Shown here: piece by piece, positions 1 through 9,278 of the stretch
Numbering within the stretch: position 1 is the first letter of the stretch
How the letters are laid out: every line of letters begins with the position of its first letter
NCBI RefSeq assembly: GCF_004924335.1
Contig: NZ_CP024633.1
Coordinates: forward strand, 1,922,001 to 1,986,000
DNA: 64,000 nucleotides
Source of the DNA: Mycobacteroides salmoniphilum
GTDB lineage: Bacteria; Actinomycetota; Actinomycetes; Mycobacteriales; Mycobacteriaceae
Reading direction: 5' to 3'
The notes under the pieces: generated by a model
What the model was told of the DNA's origin: nothing
What the model saw: only the letters and a program-made list of their open reading frames with translations
Database searches by the model: none
Program-made: the position numbers and the translations under genes

Positions 1-1
1 G

Positions 2-2341
2 GCCGACCGATTCCGTGGTGCGGTCTGGGAAGAGGTGATCCTGCATCTGCCCGAGGATGTTGCCTTGGCCAGTCTGTCGGCCACGGTGAGCAACGCCGAG
101 GAATTCGGCGGCTGGATCAAGACGGTCCGCGGAGATACCACCGTGGTGGTCGACGAGACCCGGCCGGTTCCCTTGTGGCAGCACGTCATAGTCGGGCGGC
201 GGCTGTTCGACCTGTTCGATTACGACGGTAAGAAAACCGACGTCGATCCGGAGCTCACCCGCCACATAGCTCAGCGTCGCCAGGCCGATCGCTTCGCCGA
301 CTTCGACCGCCCGCACCGACGGCCACACCAGGGAGGGTCGAACCAGCGTTCGGGGAGGCCGCCCACCCTCTACCGGCCGCCGTCGCGACCCGAAGTCATC
401 ACCCGGCTCGATGAGGATGGGCTGCTTCCGGCGATTACGTTCATCTTCTCGCGCGCCGGATGCGATGGTGCTGTGGCCCAATGCCTTCGGTCCAGGTTGC
501 GCCTGACCACCGAGGAGCAACGGCGGGAGATCGTCGCCGTCATCGACCGCCGCACCGAAGGGCTGCCCGAGGGCGACCTGGACGTGCTCGGGTATTGGCA
601 GTGGCGGGAGGGGCTGTTGCGCGGTATCGCCGCTCACCATGCGGGCATGCTGCCGGTGTTCCGGCACACCGTGGAGGAGCTGTTCACCAAGGGGCTGGTG
701 AAGGCGGTATTCGCTACCGAGACACTGGCATTGGGTATCAATATGCCCGCACGCACGGTGGTGCTGGAGCGGTTGGTCAAGTTCAACGGGGAGCAGCACG
801 CGGCGTTGACTCCCGGGGAGTACACCCAGTTGACCGGGCGCGCGGGCCGGCGCGGCATCGACGTCGAGGGACACGCCGTCGTGTTGTGGACACCCGAGGT
901 GGAGCCCAGCGAGATCGCGGGACTGGCGTCTACCCGCACCTTCCCGCTACGCAGCTCCTTCGCGCCGTCGTACAACATGACGATCAATCTGGTGCACCGC
1001 ATGGGCCCGGGTCCGGCACGCGAACTACTGGAGCGATCCTTCGCGCAGTTCCAGGCAGACCGCTCCGTGGTGGGATTGGTGCGTGGCATCGAACGTGGTC
1101 AGAAAATGCTCGACGAGATCGCCAATGAGCTTGACGGACACGACGGTTCGGTTCTGGAGTACGTCCGGATGCGCGGCAACCTCGCCGAGCGTGAGCGCGC
1201 CGCCGCACGTGAGTCACGGCTTGAACGTCGCGGTGCGGCCAACGACGCCCTGGCCGCGCTCAAGCGGGGCGACGTCATCGCGATCCCACATGGCCGTCGC
1301 AACGGTGTGGCCGTGGTGCTGGAGCCGGCCAACGACAACGACGACCCCCGTCCTTTGGTGTTGACCGAACACCGTTGGGCCGGGCGGATTTCGTCGGCGG
1401 ATTACACGGCAGGCGCTGAACCGCTCGGATCCATCGCACTGCCCAAGCGGGTCGAGCATCGTCAGCCCAAGGTGCGACGCGATGTGGCGTCGGCGCTGCG
1501 GTCAGCGCTTGACGAGGGCCGGGTACGCAGGCCGCAACCCGTGAAGGGCCGCAAGAACGGTGCGGGCGCCGACGGCGCAGATCTGGGAGTCGAGGTCGAA
1601 CGGTTACGTCATGAAATCCGGCAGCATCCGGTGCATCGTGTCCCCAACCGCGAGGAGCTGGCACGGACAGCCGAGCGCTATCTGCGCATCGAACGCGACA
1701 ACGCGCAACTGCAGAAGAAGGTGTCGGCCGCGACCAATTCGCTCGCGCGCACTTTTGACCGGATCCTCGCGCTGCTCACCGAACGTGGATACGTCGAGGA
1801 CAGCGCCGAGCTCGGTGTGAAGGTCACCGAGGACGGCATGCTGCTGGCACGCATCTATAGCGAAAGTGATCTGCTGGTGGCCGAGTGTCTGCGGCGCGGG
1901 CTGTGGGCAGGACTCAAACCCGCGGAGCTGGCGGCCGTGGCATCGGCCGTGCTGTACGAGTCGCGGGGTGATGCGGTGTCGGAGACGGGTGAGGCGCCGA
2001 CGGCCGCGCTGCGGGCGGCACTCGCCGAGACCCACCGGGCCCTGGCCCGGTTGCGCCGCGACGAACAGCAGTACCAGCTCTCGCCCACCCGCGAGGTCGA
2101 CGAGGGCTTCGTCGCAGCGGTGTACCGATGGGCGACTACCGGTGATCTGGCGGCATCGCTGGAGGCGGCCGGCAATACGGGCACCGCGTTGCCGGCGGGT
2201 GATTTCGTGCGGTGGTGCCGGCAAGTGGTTGATCTGCTCGACCAAATCAACAAGGCCGCGCCGGACACCACGGTGCGCTCGGTGGCACGGGCCGCGGTCG
2301 CCGACGTGCGGCGTGGCGTCGTCGCCGTTGATGGCACATAA
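2..2341 (+). CDS. helY: HelY-type DEAD/DEAH-box (Ski2-like) helicase, 5' end missing
   Basis: This is the C-terminal part of an ATP-dependent superfamily 2 helicase acting on RNA or structured nucleic acid in the cytoplasm. The reading frame is open from base 2, so the gene starts upstream of the window. Visible helicase motifs are SAT (motif III), AHHAGML, FATETLALGINMPA and QLTGRAGRRG (motif VI). A long C-terminal region with DSHCT-like content and a charged coil follows. About 780 residues are present; the Walker A and DEVH motifs of the family lie outside. The downstream order (DUF4333 protein, exonuclease, pepE) matches the Rv2092c neighbourhood of M. tuberculosis. A small inverted repeat at 2363-2378 (GAGCGT / ACGCTC) just after the stop could be a weak terminator. 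Confidence 0.9.
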   Translation, partial: ADRFRGAVWEEVILHLPEDVALASLSATVSNAEEFGGWIKTVRGDTTVVVDETRPVPLWQHVIVGRRLFDLFDYDGKKTDVDPELTRHIAQRRQADRFADFDRPHRRPHQGGSNQRSGRPPTLYRPPSRPEVITRLDEDGLLPAITFIFSRAGCDGAVAQCLRSRLRLTTEEQRREIVAVIDRRTEGLPEGDLDVLGYWQWREGLLRGIAAHHAGMLPVFRHTVEELFTKGLVKAVFATETLALGINMPARTVVLERLVKFNGEQHAALTPGEYTQLTGRAGRRGIDVEGHAVVLWTPEVEPSEIAGLASTRTFPLRSSFAPSYNMTINLVHRMGPGPARELLERSFAQFQADRSVVGLVRGIERGQKMLDEIANELDGHDGSVLEYVRMRGNLAERERAAARESRLERRGAANDALAALKRGDVIAIPHGRRNGVAVVLEPANDNDDPRPLVLTEHRWAGRISSADYTAGAEPLGSIALPKRVEHRQPKVRRDVASALRSALDEGRVRRPQPVKGRKNGAGADGADLGVEVERLRHEIRQHPVHRVPNREELARTAERYLRIERDNAQLQKKVSAATNSLARTFDRILALLTERGYVEDSAELGVKVTEDGMLLARIYSESDLLVAECLRRGLWAGLKPAELAAVASAVLYESRGDAVSETGEAPTAALRAALAETHRALARLRRDEQQYQLSPTREVDEGFVAAVYRWATTGDLAASLEAAGNTGTALPAGDFVRWCRQVVDLLDQINKAAPDTTVRSVARAAVADVRRGVVAVDGT

Positions 2342-2420
2342 GGTCGAGCAAACGCTAAGGTGGAGCGTCAGCACGCTCTTACACACCGGTAAGTAACAAT
2401 GTCGCGACACGGGAGGAACG

Positions 2421-3131
2421 ATGAGCGGTCCACAGGGAACCGAACCTGGCGGACAGTGGGCGCCGCAACCTGGGCAAGGCCAAGAGCCGTGGCAGACACC
2501 GCAATCCTCAGATCCGGCAGGGCAGGGCGAGCAGGGTTGGCAGCAGCCGGCCTACGGTCAGGGACAGCAGTATCCGCAGTACCAGCAGCCGGGTTTCCCG
2601 GGTGGTGGATTTGGGGATCCGAGCCAGTTCGGCCAGCAGCCCGGTCAGCAGGGATTCGGCGAGCCGAGTCAGTTCGGCCAGCCCGGCGCCTACGGCCAGC
2701 CAGGACAGTACGGGCAGCAGGGTGGATACCCGGGCCAATACGGGCAGCAGCAGGGACAACCTTTCCCGCAGTTCGGTGCTGGTAAGCCGCAGCGTTCCAC
2801 CAAGACCATCGCCATCATCGGCGGCATCGTCGCGGCCGCGGTGATCCTGATCGTGGTGCTGGTTACCGCCTTCCTGGCTCCCGGCTGGGCCATGACCACG
2901 ACCCTGGACGTCAGCAAGGCGCAAGAGGGCGTGACCAAGGTTCTTACCGACGAGACCAACGGATATGGCGCCAAGAACGTCAAGGACGTCAAGTGCAATG
3001 ACGGCAAGAACCCCGAGGTGAAGAAGGGCGCCACCTTCAACTGCGATGTCAGCATCGACGGCACCAAGCGGCAGGTCACTGTCACGTTCCAGAACGACAA
3101 GGGCACCTACGAGGTAGGCCGCCCCAAGTAG
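2421..3131 (+). CDS. Gln/Gly/Pro-rich membrane-anchored DUF4333 protein
   Basis: This 236-residue protein has a low-complexity N-terminal half rich in Q, G, P and Y, with repeated FGQPG/YGQQ-like units over residues 10-120. One transmembrane segment follows at about 128-150 ([15 protein letters not shown]). The extracytoplasmic C-terminal domain is of the DUF4333 type, with two cysteines (VKCNDG, FNCDVS) that could form a disulfide. The start is an ATG behind GGGAGGAACG. Position and composition match Rv2091c. The function is unknown; the topology suggests a cell-envelope protein with a disordered cytoplasmic tail. Confidence 0.85.
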   Translation: MSGPQGTEPGGQWAPQPGQGQEPWQTPQSSDPAGQGEQGWQQPAYGQGQQYPQYQQPGFPGGGFGDPSQFGQQPGQQGFGEPSQFGQPGAYGQPGQYGQQGGYPGQYGQQQGQPFPQFGAGKPQRSTKTIAIIGGIVAAAVILIVVLVTAFLAPGWAMTTTLDVSKAQEGVTKVLTDETNGYGAKNVKDVKCNDGKNPEVKKGATFNCDVSIDGTKRQVTVTFQNDKGTYEVGRPK

Positions 3132-3144
3132 ATCGATTCTCGAG

Positions 3145-3182
3145 AAAACGCCGAGTGCGCAGATCCGCGCACTCGGCGTTTT
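3145..3182. terminator. Bidirectional intrinsic terminator between convergent genes
   Basis: A perfect inverted repeat with 14-bp GC-rich arms (3147-3160 and 3167-3180, AACGCCGAGTGCGC) and a 6-nt loop. It extends by A:T pairs and is followed by a T run on plus and an A run before it, giving a T run on minus. It lies between the convergent DUF4333 and exonuclease genes. Confidence 0.9.
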
Positions 3183-3187
3183 TGTGT

Positions 3188-4150
3188 TTAGGGGAGCCCG
3201 TCGAGCGCCTTCTGCAGGCGTGTGATCGCCGACCCGATCCCCAATGCGGCGCCCAGTTCGGCGACTCGCTGAGGATCTCGCGCTGTCAGCGGTAGCGCAT
3301 CGCTGCCGCGATCGATCGTGACCGGCGCATCCACGGCCACGCGCACCACCGGTTCTGCGGCTGCGATGTAGTCGGTAGCGGCCAACAGCTTGGCGCGAAC
3401 CGCCTTGGCCAGCCCGGATTCTGGATCGTCGACCGCGGCAAGGATGCCGGTCAGTGACCCGTACTCGGCAAGAAGTTTGGTTGCCGTCTTCTCACCCACG
3501 CCGGCGACACCGGGCAGGCCGTCGGACGGGTCGCCGCGCAGCAGGGCCAGCTCCGCATACGCCGCGCCGGCACGCTCCACGGGCACTCCGTACTGCTCGG
3601 ACACCTCGGCCGGTCCGAACAAGGTGGCCTTGGCGAACCCGCGGCCCATGTAGAAGACGCGAATCGGGACCGGGGCATCGGTGACTACCTGCAGCAAGTC
3701 GCGGTCACCGCTGACCACGATCACGGGGTCCCGGCGTTCGGTCGCGGCGAGCGTGCCCAGCACATCGTCTGCCTCAAATCCCGGGGCACCGGCCGACGCG
3801 ATGCCGAACGCGTCCAGCATGGCGGCGATCATGTCGACCTGGGGTGTCAGCTCGTCGGGTACCTCTTCGACGTCAACGTCTGTGGCAATCGCCTCGACGA
3901 CTCTGTGTGCCTTGTACGACGGAATCGCCGCCACCCGCCAGGCCGGACGCCAGTCCAGATCCAGGCACACCACCAGCCGATGAGGCCGGTGCACGGTGAT
4001 GAGCTGCGACACGGTGTCGAGGAACCCACGGACGGCATTGACGGGTCTGCCGTCGGGTGAGGTGATGGAATCCGGAACCCCGAAGTATGAGCGGAACCAC
4101 AGGCTGGCGCCATCGAGCAGCAGGACGGGTCGCGCGAGGTCATCTTGCAC
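3188..4150 (-). CDS. 5'-3' exonuclease (PIN / FEN-like, H3TH), Rv2090-type
   Basis: A stand-alone 5'-3' exonuclease related to the N-terminal nuclease domain of DNA polymerase I. The N-terminus carries [15 protein letters not shown] with a metal-binding Asp. Further acidic motifs are GFEADDVLG and [10 protein letters not shown], and the helix-3-turn-helix region reads [18 protein letters not shown]. It presumably removes RNA primers or flaps in repair. A start at GTG 4150 (320 residues) is preferred because TAGGTT lies exactly 7 nt upstream, a leaderless arrangement; TTG at 4159 would add three residues. It is divergent from the M24 peptidase. Confidence 0.85.
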   Translation of the reverse strand: MQDDLARPVLLLDGASLWFRSYFGVPDSITSPDGRPVNAVRGFLDTVSQLITVHRPHRLVVCLDLDWRPAWRVAAIPSYKAHRVVEAIATDVDVEEVPDELTPQVDMIAAMLDAFGIASAGAPGFEADDVLGTLAATERRDPVIVVSGDRDLLQVVTDAPVPIRVFYMGRGFAKATLFGPAEVSEQYGVPVERAGAAYAELALLRGDPSDGLPGVAGVGEKTATKLLAEYGSLTGILAAVDDPESGLAKAVRAKLLAATDYIAAAEPVVRVAVDAPVTIDRGSDALPLTARDPQRVAELGAALGIGSAITRLQKALDGLP

Positions 4151-4183
4151 GGCACTCAACCTATGCCAGATAACCTGGACCGT
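4151..4183. promoter_or_regulatory. Divergent leaderless promoters for exonuclease and M24 peptidase
   Basis: On plus, TAACCT (4171-4176) lies 7 nt before ATG 4184. On minus, TAGGTT lies 7 nt before GTG 4150. Neither gene has a convincing Shine-Dalgarno site. The spacing fits a -10 element whose transcription start is the first base of the start codon. Confidence 0.55.
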
Positions 4184-5326
4184 ATGGCACCCCAGCGTTT
4201 CGAGTCCGATGTGTACGCCGACCGCCTGCGACGTGCTGCCCGCGAGGCGGCGGCGGCCGGGGTGGCGGGACTGGTGATCACACCCGGATACGACCTGCGG
4301 TACCTGACCGGTTCGCGTGCGCAGACATTCGAGCGGCTCACCGCGTTGGTGGTGCCGGCCTCGGGCGCGCCCACCGTGGTCGCACCGCGGATGGAGCTTG
4401 CGGCGCTGCAGGATTCGGCGATCGGCGACCTTGACATCCCCATCAGCGACTGGGTGGACGGCGAGAACCCCTACGAGCTGGTGCGTGCGGCATTGGGTTC
4501 CGCGGGCGGTGTTGTATCAGGCACGGTGGCGGTCACCGAGTCGATGCCCGCGATGCATCTACTTCCGCTGACCGAATTGATCGGGAGCGTGCCGGTACTG
4601 GCCACCGGGGTGTTGCGCCGACTGCGCATGGTCAAGGATGCCTCCGAGATCGATGCGCTGCGCAAGGCCGGGGCCGCAATCGACCGGGTGCACGCCCTGG
4701 TGCCCGAGCTGCTGGTGCCGGGGCGCACGGAGGCTCAGGTGGCCGCCGATATCGCTGAAGCGATTGTGGCCGAGGGCCATTCGGAGGTTGCCTTCATCAT
4801 CGTGGGTTCCGGCCCGCACGGGGCCGACCCGCACCACGAGTGCTCCGATCGAGAGCTGCGGGCTGGGGACATCGTGGTGGTGGACATCGGTGGCAGCTAC
4901 GAGCCGGGCTACAACTCCGACAGCACACGTACCTACAGCATTGGTGACCCTGATCCCGATGTGGCTCAACGTATTTCGATCCTTGAGCGCGCGCAGCAGG
5001 CTGCGGTTCAGGCGGCTCGTCCCGGGGTGAGTGCCCAGTCCGTGGATTCCGCCGCGCGGCGCGTTCTCGTCGAGGCCGGGATGGGGGAGGCGTTCGTGCA
5101 TCGCACCGGGCACGGCATCGGGCTGTCGGTACACGAGGAGCCGTACATCGTGGAGGGCAACGACCTGATCCTGGAGCCGGGAATGGCCTTCAGCATCGAG
5201 CCGGGTGTGTACTTTCCGGGACAGTGGGGCGCACGCATCGAGGACATCGTCATCGTCACCGAAAACGGTTGTGAGTCGGTGAATTCACAGCCGCACGGCC
5301 TGACAGTGGTGCCGTTCGGCCGCTAA
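4184..5326 (+). CDS. pepE: Xaa-Pro dipeptidase / aminopeptidase, M24 family (PepE)
   Basis: A cytoplasmic metallopeptidase that cleaves peptides at proline. The N-terminal creatinase-like domain (about 1-140) is followed by the pita-bread catalytic domain. Metal-ligand motifs are visible: VVVDIGG and [10 protein letters not shown] (Asp pair), [15 protein letters not shown] (His), [11 protein letters not shown] (Glu) and ARIEDIV (Glu). The 380-residue length fits the family. ATG 4184 (MAPQRFESD) is chosen over ATG 4163 because of the TAACCT box 7 nt upstream and because it matches the start of the M. tuberculosis protein. Its end overlaps the convergent PPOX gene by 4 bp. Confidence 0.88.
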   Translation: MAPQRFESDVYADRLRRAAREAAAAGVAGLVITPGYDLRYLTGSRAQTFERLTALVVPASGAPTVVAPRMELAALQDSAIGDLDIPISDWVDGENPYELVRAALGSAGGVVSGTVAVTESMPAMHLLPLTELIGSVPVLATGVLRRLRMVKDASEIDALRKAGAAIDRVHALVPELLVPGRTEAQVAADIAEAIVAEGHSEVAFIIVGSGPHGADPHHECSDRELRAGDIVVVDIGGSYEPGYNSDSTRTYSIGDPDPDVAQRISILERAQQAAVQAARPGVSAQSVDSAARRVLVEAGMGEAFVHRTGHGIGLSVHEEPYIVEGNDLILEPGMAFSIEPGVYFPGQWGARIEDIVIVTENGCESVNSQPHGLTVVPFGR

Positions 5327-5748
5327 TCAGCTGCGGTGTCGCCGCGGTTCAGCAGATCCGAGGATCCCAGCACCCGCTCGATCTTGACCTCGATGACCAC
5401 TCGCTTCGGGTTGACGCGTGGGGTGCGGTAGCGCTGCGCGTAACGCAGCTCGGCGTCGCGCACGGCTTCCTTGTCGGTGACGACGGTGGCCGCACCCTCC
5501 AGGGAGAGCCAGCGGGCTCCGTCGACCTGACTCAGCACTGCGAGGCCACCGCGCTCGGCGTTGACCGACTTCTGCGACCCGCCGGTGGTGATGACCCGCG
5601 CGATGTGGGTCGCGGGGTCGAAGGTGAAGCCGACGGCCACCACATGCGGGCTGTTGTCCTGCCGCAACGTGGTCAGCATCGCGAGATGGCGCTCGGAGAG
5701 GAACGCCAGCGCATCATCGGTAAGTCGAGTCGTAGGGGTGTTCGGCAT
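5323..5748 (-). CDS. F420-dependent PPOX protein, biliverdin-reductase type (Rv2074-like)
   Basis: A 141-residue split-barrel flavin/deazaflavin-fold protein. The sequence around [29 protein letters not shown] and [11 protein letters not shown] closely resembles Rv2074 of M. tuberculosis, which is described as an F420H2-dependent biliverdin reductase. The cofactor and substrate here are inferred from that resemblance. ATG 5748 is chosen; TTG 5751 would add one residue. A TAGCGT box 8 nt upstream suggests a leaderless transcript divergent from the SDR gene. Confidence 0.8.
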   Translation of the reverse strand: MPNTPTTRLTDDALAFLSERHLAMLTTLRQDNSPHVVAVGFTFDPATHIARVITTGGSQKSVNAERGGLAVLSQVDGARWLSLEGAATVVTDKEAVRDAELRYAQRYRTPRVNPKRVVIEVKIERVLGSSDLLNRGDTAAD

Positions 5749-5783
5749 CAACTCTCACGCTAGCGCAGGACATAATCGCTGAC
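5749..5783. promoter_or_regulatory. Compact divergent promoter region (PPOX / SDR-cobLMK)
   Basis: Only 35 bp separate two divergent start codons. CATAAT (5771-5776) is 7 nt before GTG 5784 on plus, and TAGCGT is 8 nt before ATG 5748 on minus. The 8-bp palindrome CGCTAGCG (5758-5765) overlaps the minus -10. Confidence 0.5.
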
Positions 5784-6575
5784 GTGACCGACACGGTGCG
5801 ACACTCCGGCCAGCTTGGGGATGATCCGCTTGCGGGAAGACCGTCGACGGTGGTGATTTTCGGCGGCCGCAGCGAAATCGGGCTGGAGGTGGCGACTCGC
5901 CTCGCACCGGGAAATACCGTGGTTCTGGCAGCGCGCCGGGCCGATGACCTGCACGACGAGGAACGACGCGTCCGTGATGCCGGTGCCGTTGCCGTGGACT
6001 GCGTCGAGTTTGACGCAGACCGGCTCGACACCCACGAATCGGTGTTGGCCGCCATCATCGAGCGACGTGGAGCCATTGACGTGGCGGTACTCGCGTTCGG
6101 GCTGCTCGGCGATCAGGCACAGGCAGAAACAGATCCCGCTCATGCGGCGGCCATCGTGCACATCGACTACGTGGCACAGGTTGCCTTGTTGACTCAGTTG
6201 GCGGTTCGCATGCGCGGCGCCGGCCGCGGCGCGCTGGTGGTGTTCTCGTCGATCGCCGGATGGCGGGTGCGGCGCGCCAATTACGTGTACGGGTCCGCCA
6301 AGGCGGGGCTGGACGGTTTCGCGAACGGGCTGGCCGACGCCCTGCACGATTCCGGCGTGCACCTGTTGATCGCGCGCCCCGGCTTCGTGATCGGCCGGAT
6401 GGCGGCGGGCATGTCACCGGCGCCGTTGGCGAGCACACCACCCCAGGTGGCAGCGGCGACCGTGCGGGCTCTGCGGCGCGGGAAGCGCACCGTGTGGATT
6501 CCGCGAGCACTGGGAACGGTGGCATTCGTCATGCGGTGGGTACCGTCGTCTGTATGGCGCAGGATGCCGCGATGA
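5784..6575 (+). CDS. Short-chain dehydrogenase/reductase (Rv2073c-like, DprE2-related)
   Basis: A 263-residue classical SDR. It has a Rossmann motif variant VVIFGGRSEIGLEV, a catalytic YVYGSAKAG (YxxxK) at about residue 172, and the Ser motif VVFSSIAGW upstream of it. The spacing and C-terminus resemble the decaprenyl-phosphoryl ribose epimerase subunit DprE2 family, but the substrate cannot be read from sequence. It is the first gene of the block with cobL, and its TGA overlaps the cobL ATG, so the two are probably translationally coupled. Whether it serves cobalamin synthesis is unknown. Confidence 0.82.
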   Translation: MTDTVRHSGQLGDDPLAGRPSTVVIFGGRSEIGLEVATRLAPGNTVVLAARRADDLHDEERRVRDAGAVAVDCVEFDADRLDTHESVLAAIIERRGAIDVAVLAFGLLGDQAQAETDPAHAAAIVHIDYVAQVALLTQLAVRMRGAGRGALVVFSSIAGWRVRRANYVYGSAKAGLDGFANGLADALHDSGVHLLIARPGFVIGRMAAGMSPAPLASTPPQVAAATVRALRRGKRTVWIPRALGTVAFVMRWVPSSVWRRMPR

Positions 6576-7789
6576 GTCCCCCGGGGCAAGAGCGTCGAGC
6601 ACAGCTGATCACCGTGGTGGGAATAGGCGCGGACGGGGTTGACGGGCTGTCGATGCGTTCTCGCCATGAATTGCAGCGTGCATCAGTCATTTTCGGCTCA
6701 CTGCGCCAGCTGGAACTGCTGGCCGCAGAATCCCTGGCCGCCGAATGTCGAATGTGGCCCTCGCCGCTGCTGCCCGCGCTGTCCACCATGTTCGACGGTC
6801 TCGGCGACGTTCACGTGCTGGCCAGTGGTGACCCCATGTTGCACGGCGTCGGCACCACGTTGACCCGGCTGTTCGGCGCCGAGCGGGTGCGGGTGTTTCC
6901 GCATGTATCCAGTGTGTCGTTGGCCTGCGCCCGAATGGGTTGGGCGGTGAACGATGTCGAGGTCATCAGCCTGGTGAACGCACCGGCCGACTCGGCTCGC
7001 AGGTACGGCGGGCGGGCCGTGGTGCTGAGTCGCAATGCCAACACCCCGGGGGACCTGGCACGAGCCCTGACCGGCTCGGAGCTTGGCGCTTCACAATTGA
7101 CGGTCTGGGAACAGCTGGGCGGTACGGCCGAGCGTTCGTTCGCCGGGGCTGCTTGTGGTTGGGACCATTCGCCCGGCGACGCGCTGAATGTCATTGCCGT
7201 CGAATATATTCCGGCAGCGGAGGGTACAGTCCTGCCGCTGGTCGCGGGACTGCCCGAGAGCGTGTTCGAACACGATGGGCAGATCACCAAGCGTGAGATC
7301 CGGGCGGTCACGTTGGCGTCGCTGGCGCCGCGGCCGGGCCAGCGGCTGTGGGACGTGGGCGCGGCGTCGGGCAGCATCGCCATCGAATGGTCACGGAGTG
7401 GAGCCGGCTGTAGCGCCTCGGCCTTCGAGATCGAGCCATCGCGACGGGCCGCCATCACCGCCAACGCGGCGAAGTTCGGCGTCGATATCGAGGTTTTCGG
7501 TTCGGCACCACAGGATTTTGAGCAGGCCACGGCCCCGGACACGATTTTCGTCGGTGGTGGCGTTACCGGCCCCGGATTGCTTGAACACTGCTGGGAGCGA
7601 CTGCCGAGTGGAGGCCGTATTGTCGTCAATGCGGTGACTGCGGAATCCGAAGCGCTTTTGTTGCAATGGTATTCCGAACACGGGGGCGAGCTGCGCCGGT
7701 ATCGCGTCGAGGATGCCGCCCCACTCGGGGGCTTTACCAGCTGGAGGTCCCGGCTGCCTGTCACTCAATGGAGCGCGGAAAAGTCATGA
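6572..7789 (+). CDS. cobL: Precorrin-6Y C5,15-methyltransferase (decarboxylating) CobL
   Basis: This enzyme methylates C5 and C15 of precorrin-6Y and decarboxylates the acetate side chain at C12, giving precorrin-8X in the aerobic cobalamin pathway. The N-terminal CbiE-like tetrapyrrole methylase half carries VVGIGADGVDGL and HVLASGDPMLHG. The C-terminal CbiT-like half has the SAM site LWDVGAASGSIAIEW and the motif DTIFVGGGVTGP. The total of 405 residues fits the two-domain enzyme. The ATG at 6572 (ATGA overlap with the SDR stop) is preferred; an in-frame ATG at 6554 would add six residues. Confidence 0.93.
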   Translation: MSPPGQERRAQLITVVGIGADGVDGLSMRSRHELQRASVIFGSLRQLELLAAESLAAECRMWPSPLLPALSTMFDGLGDVHVLASGDPMLHGVGTTLTRLFGAERVRVFPHVSSVSLACARMGWAVNDVEVISLVNAPADSARRYGGRAVVLSRNANTPGDLARALTGSELGASQLTVWEQLGGTAERSFAGAACGWDHSPGDALNVIAVEYIPAAEGTVLPLVAGLPESVFEHDGQITKREIRAVTLASLAPRPGQRLWDVGAASGSIAIEWSRSGAGCSASAFEIEPSRRAAITANAAKFGVDIEVFGSAPQDFEQATAPDTIFVGGGVTGPGLLEHCWERLPSGGRIVVNAVTAESEALLLQWYSEHGGELRRYRVEDAAPLGGFTSWRSRLPVTQWSAEKS

Positions 7790-8541
7790 CGGTCTACTTC
7801 ATCGGGGCGGGACCGGGCGCGGCCGACCTCATCACGGTGCGCGGGCAGCGGATCCTGCAGCGGTGCCCGGTCTGCCTGTACGCGGGATCGATCATGTCGC
7901 GTGACCTTTTGGAGGTCTGCCCGCCGGACGCCCGGATCATCGATACCGGGCCACTGACCTTGGATGCGATCATCGAGGAGATATCGCGCGCCGATGCACA
8001 GGGACTCGATGTCGCTCGGCTGCACTCGGGCGACCCCTCGCTGTACAGCGCGGTCGCCGAGCAGTGTCGTCGGCTGGATGCCCTCGGCATCGGCCATGAG
8101 ATCGTGCCGGGTGTTCCGGCCTTCGCCGCCGCCGCGGCGGCATTGGGCACCGAACTCACCGTTCCCGGCGTCGCGCAAACCGTGACGATCACCCGGGTTT
8201 CGACGTTGTCCACCGCGATGCCCGCCGGCGAAGATCTGCGCACCCTGGCCGCCCCGGGGGCAACACTGGCCTTGCACCTCGCGGCGGCCCAAATCGATAC
8301 CGTCGTGGCAGAGCTCGTTGCCGGGGGATACCCGCCGCAGACGCCGGCCGCTGTGGTGGCGTATGCCAGCTGGCCATCAGAGGTCATCCTTCGCGGCGCC
8401 CTTGCGGATATCGCCGGGCAGATGAGGGAGGCGGGCGTCACCAAGACGGCGGTCATCTTCGTCGGGAAGGTGCTTGCGGCAGAGGGTTTTACCGACAGTT
8501 ATCTGTACTCGGCGGGACGTCGTAGAGGGGCTGCGCACTAA
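7786..8541 (+). CDS. cobM: Precorrin-4 C11-methyltransferase CobM
   Basis: A SAM-dependent tetrapyrrole methylase that methylates precorrin-4 at C11. The sequence shows VYFIGAGPGAADLITVRG at the N-terminus, the family motif RLHSGDPSLYSAVAEQ, and EIVPGVPAFAAAAAALG. At 251 residues it has the same length as the M. tuberculosis enzyme. The ATG at 7786 overlaps the cobL stop in an ATGA; the frame is open further upstream but that is not family sequence. Confidence 0.94.
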   Translation: MTVYFIGAGPGAADLITVRGQRILQRCPVCLYAGSIMSRDLLEVCPPDARIIDTGPLTLDAIIEEISRADAQGLDVARLHSGDPSLYSAVAEQCRRLDALGIGHEIVPGVPAFAAAAAALGTELTVPGVAQTVTITRVSTLSTAMPAGEDLRTLAAPGATLALHLAAAQIDTVVAELVAGGYPPQTPAAVVAYASWPSEVILRGALADIAGQMREAGVTKTAVIFVGKVLAAEGFTDSYLYSAGRRRGAAH

Positions 8542-9278
8542 TGCAGATCTTGATCCTCGGAGGTTCGGCGGAGGCACGCCAGCTGGCCGAGCGGCTCGCA
8601 CCCCGGTATGACGTCATCACCTCGCTCGCGGGTCGGGTGCGCAACCCGGCGGTACCGGCGGGGCGGCTGCGCATCGGAGGTTTCGGTGGTGAGGTAGGCC
8701 TACGGACATGGTTGTTGGACAACAATATTGATGCGGTGATCGATGCCACCCATCCATTCGCCGCAACGATCACCGAGAACGCCGCCGCGGCCTGCGGGCG
8801 GCTGGGCATCCCACACCTCATCCTGCGCCGCCCGCCCTGGCCGGCAGGCGATGCGGCGGTGGTTTCTTCGGCGGCCGAGGCCAAGGATGCGGTAGTGGCG
8901 CAGGGTTTTTCGCGGGTGTTCCTTACCTCGGGGCGTTCGAGTATCGGGGCGTTCCTGTTCTCGGACGCCTGGTTCCTGATTCGTGTGGTGGAGCCGGTGC
9001 CCGCCGACGAGCTACCCGAGCGGCACCATGTGTTGTTGTCGCGCGGACCGTACTCGCTCGAGGAGGAAACCGAGCTCATGCGCCAGTATGAGATCGAGGT
9101 TCTGGTCACCAAGAACAGCGGGGGAACGATGACCTCGGCCAAGTTGGAAGCCGCTGCGGCGCTGGGCATTCCCGTCGTGATGATCGACAGACCGGCGTTA
9201 CCGGATAACGTGCGCACGGTGACCACCGTGGACGCGGCGCAGCAATGGGTTACTGAGCGGGATACCGCCGAGGCGTGA
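8541..9278 (+). CDS. cobK: Precorrin-6A reductase CobK
   Basis: An NADPH-dependent reductase converting precorrin-6A to precorrin-6Y (dihydro-precorrin-6x). It has the characteristic N-terminus ILILGGSAEARQLAE, DATHPFAA, LTSGRSSIGAF and LVTKNSGG...KLEAA. The 245-residue length is typical. The start ATG overlaps the cobM stop (TAATG). The 3' end overlaps the convergent cobIJ gene by 29 bp. Confidence 0.94.
   Translation: MQILILGGSAEARQLAERLAPRYDVITSLAGRVRNPAVPAGRLRIGGFGGEVGLRTWLLDNNIDAVIDATHPFAATITENAAAACGRLGIPHLILRRPPWPAGDAAVVSSAAEAKDAVVAQGFSRVFLTSGRSSIGAFLFSDAWFLIRVVEPVPADELPERHHVLLSRGPYSLEEETELMRQYEIEVLVTKNSGGTMTSAKLEAAAALGIPVVMIDRPALPDNVRTVTTVDAAQQWVTERDTAEA

Noticed and set aside
6260..6571. 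N-terminal extension of cobL by 104 codons
   Set aside because: It lies inside the SDR gene and has no tetrapyrrole methylase similarity; ATG 6572 in the ATGA overlap fits the family length.
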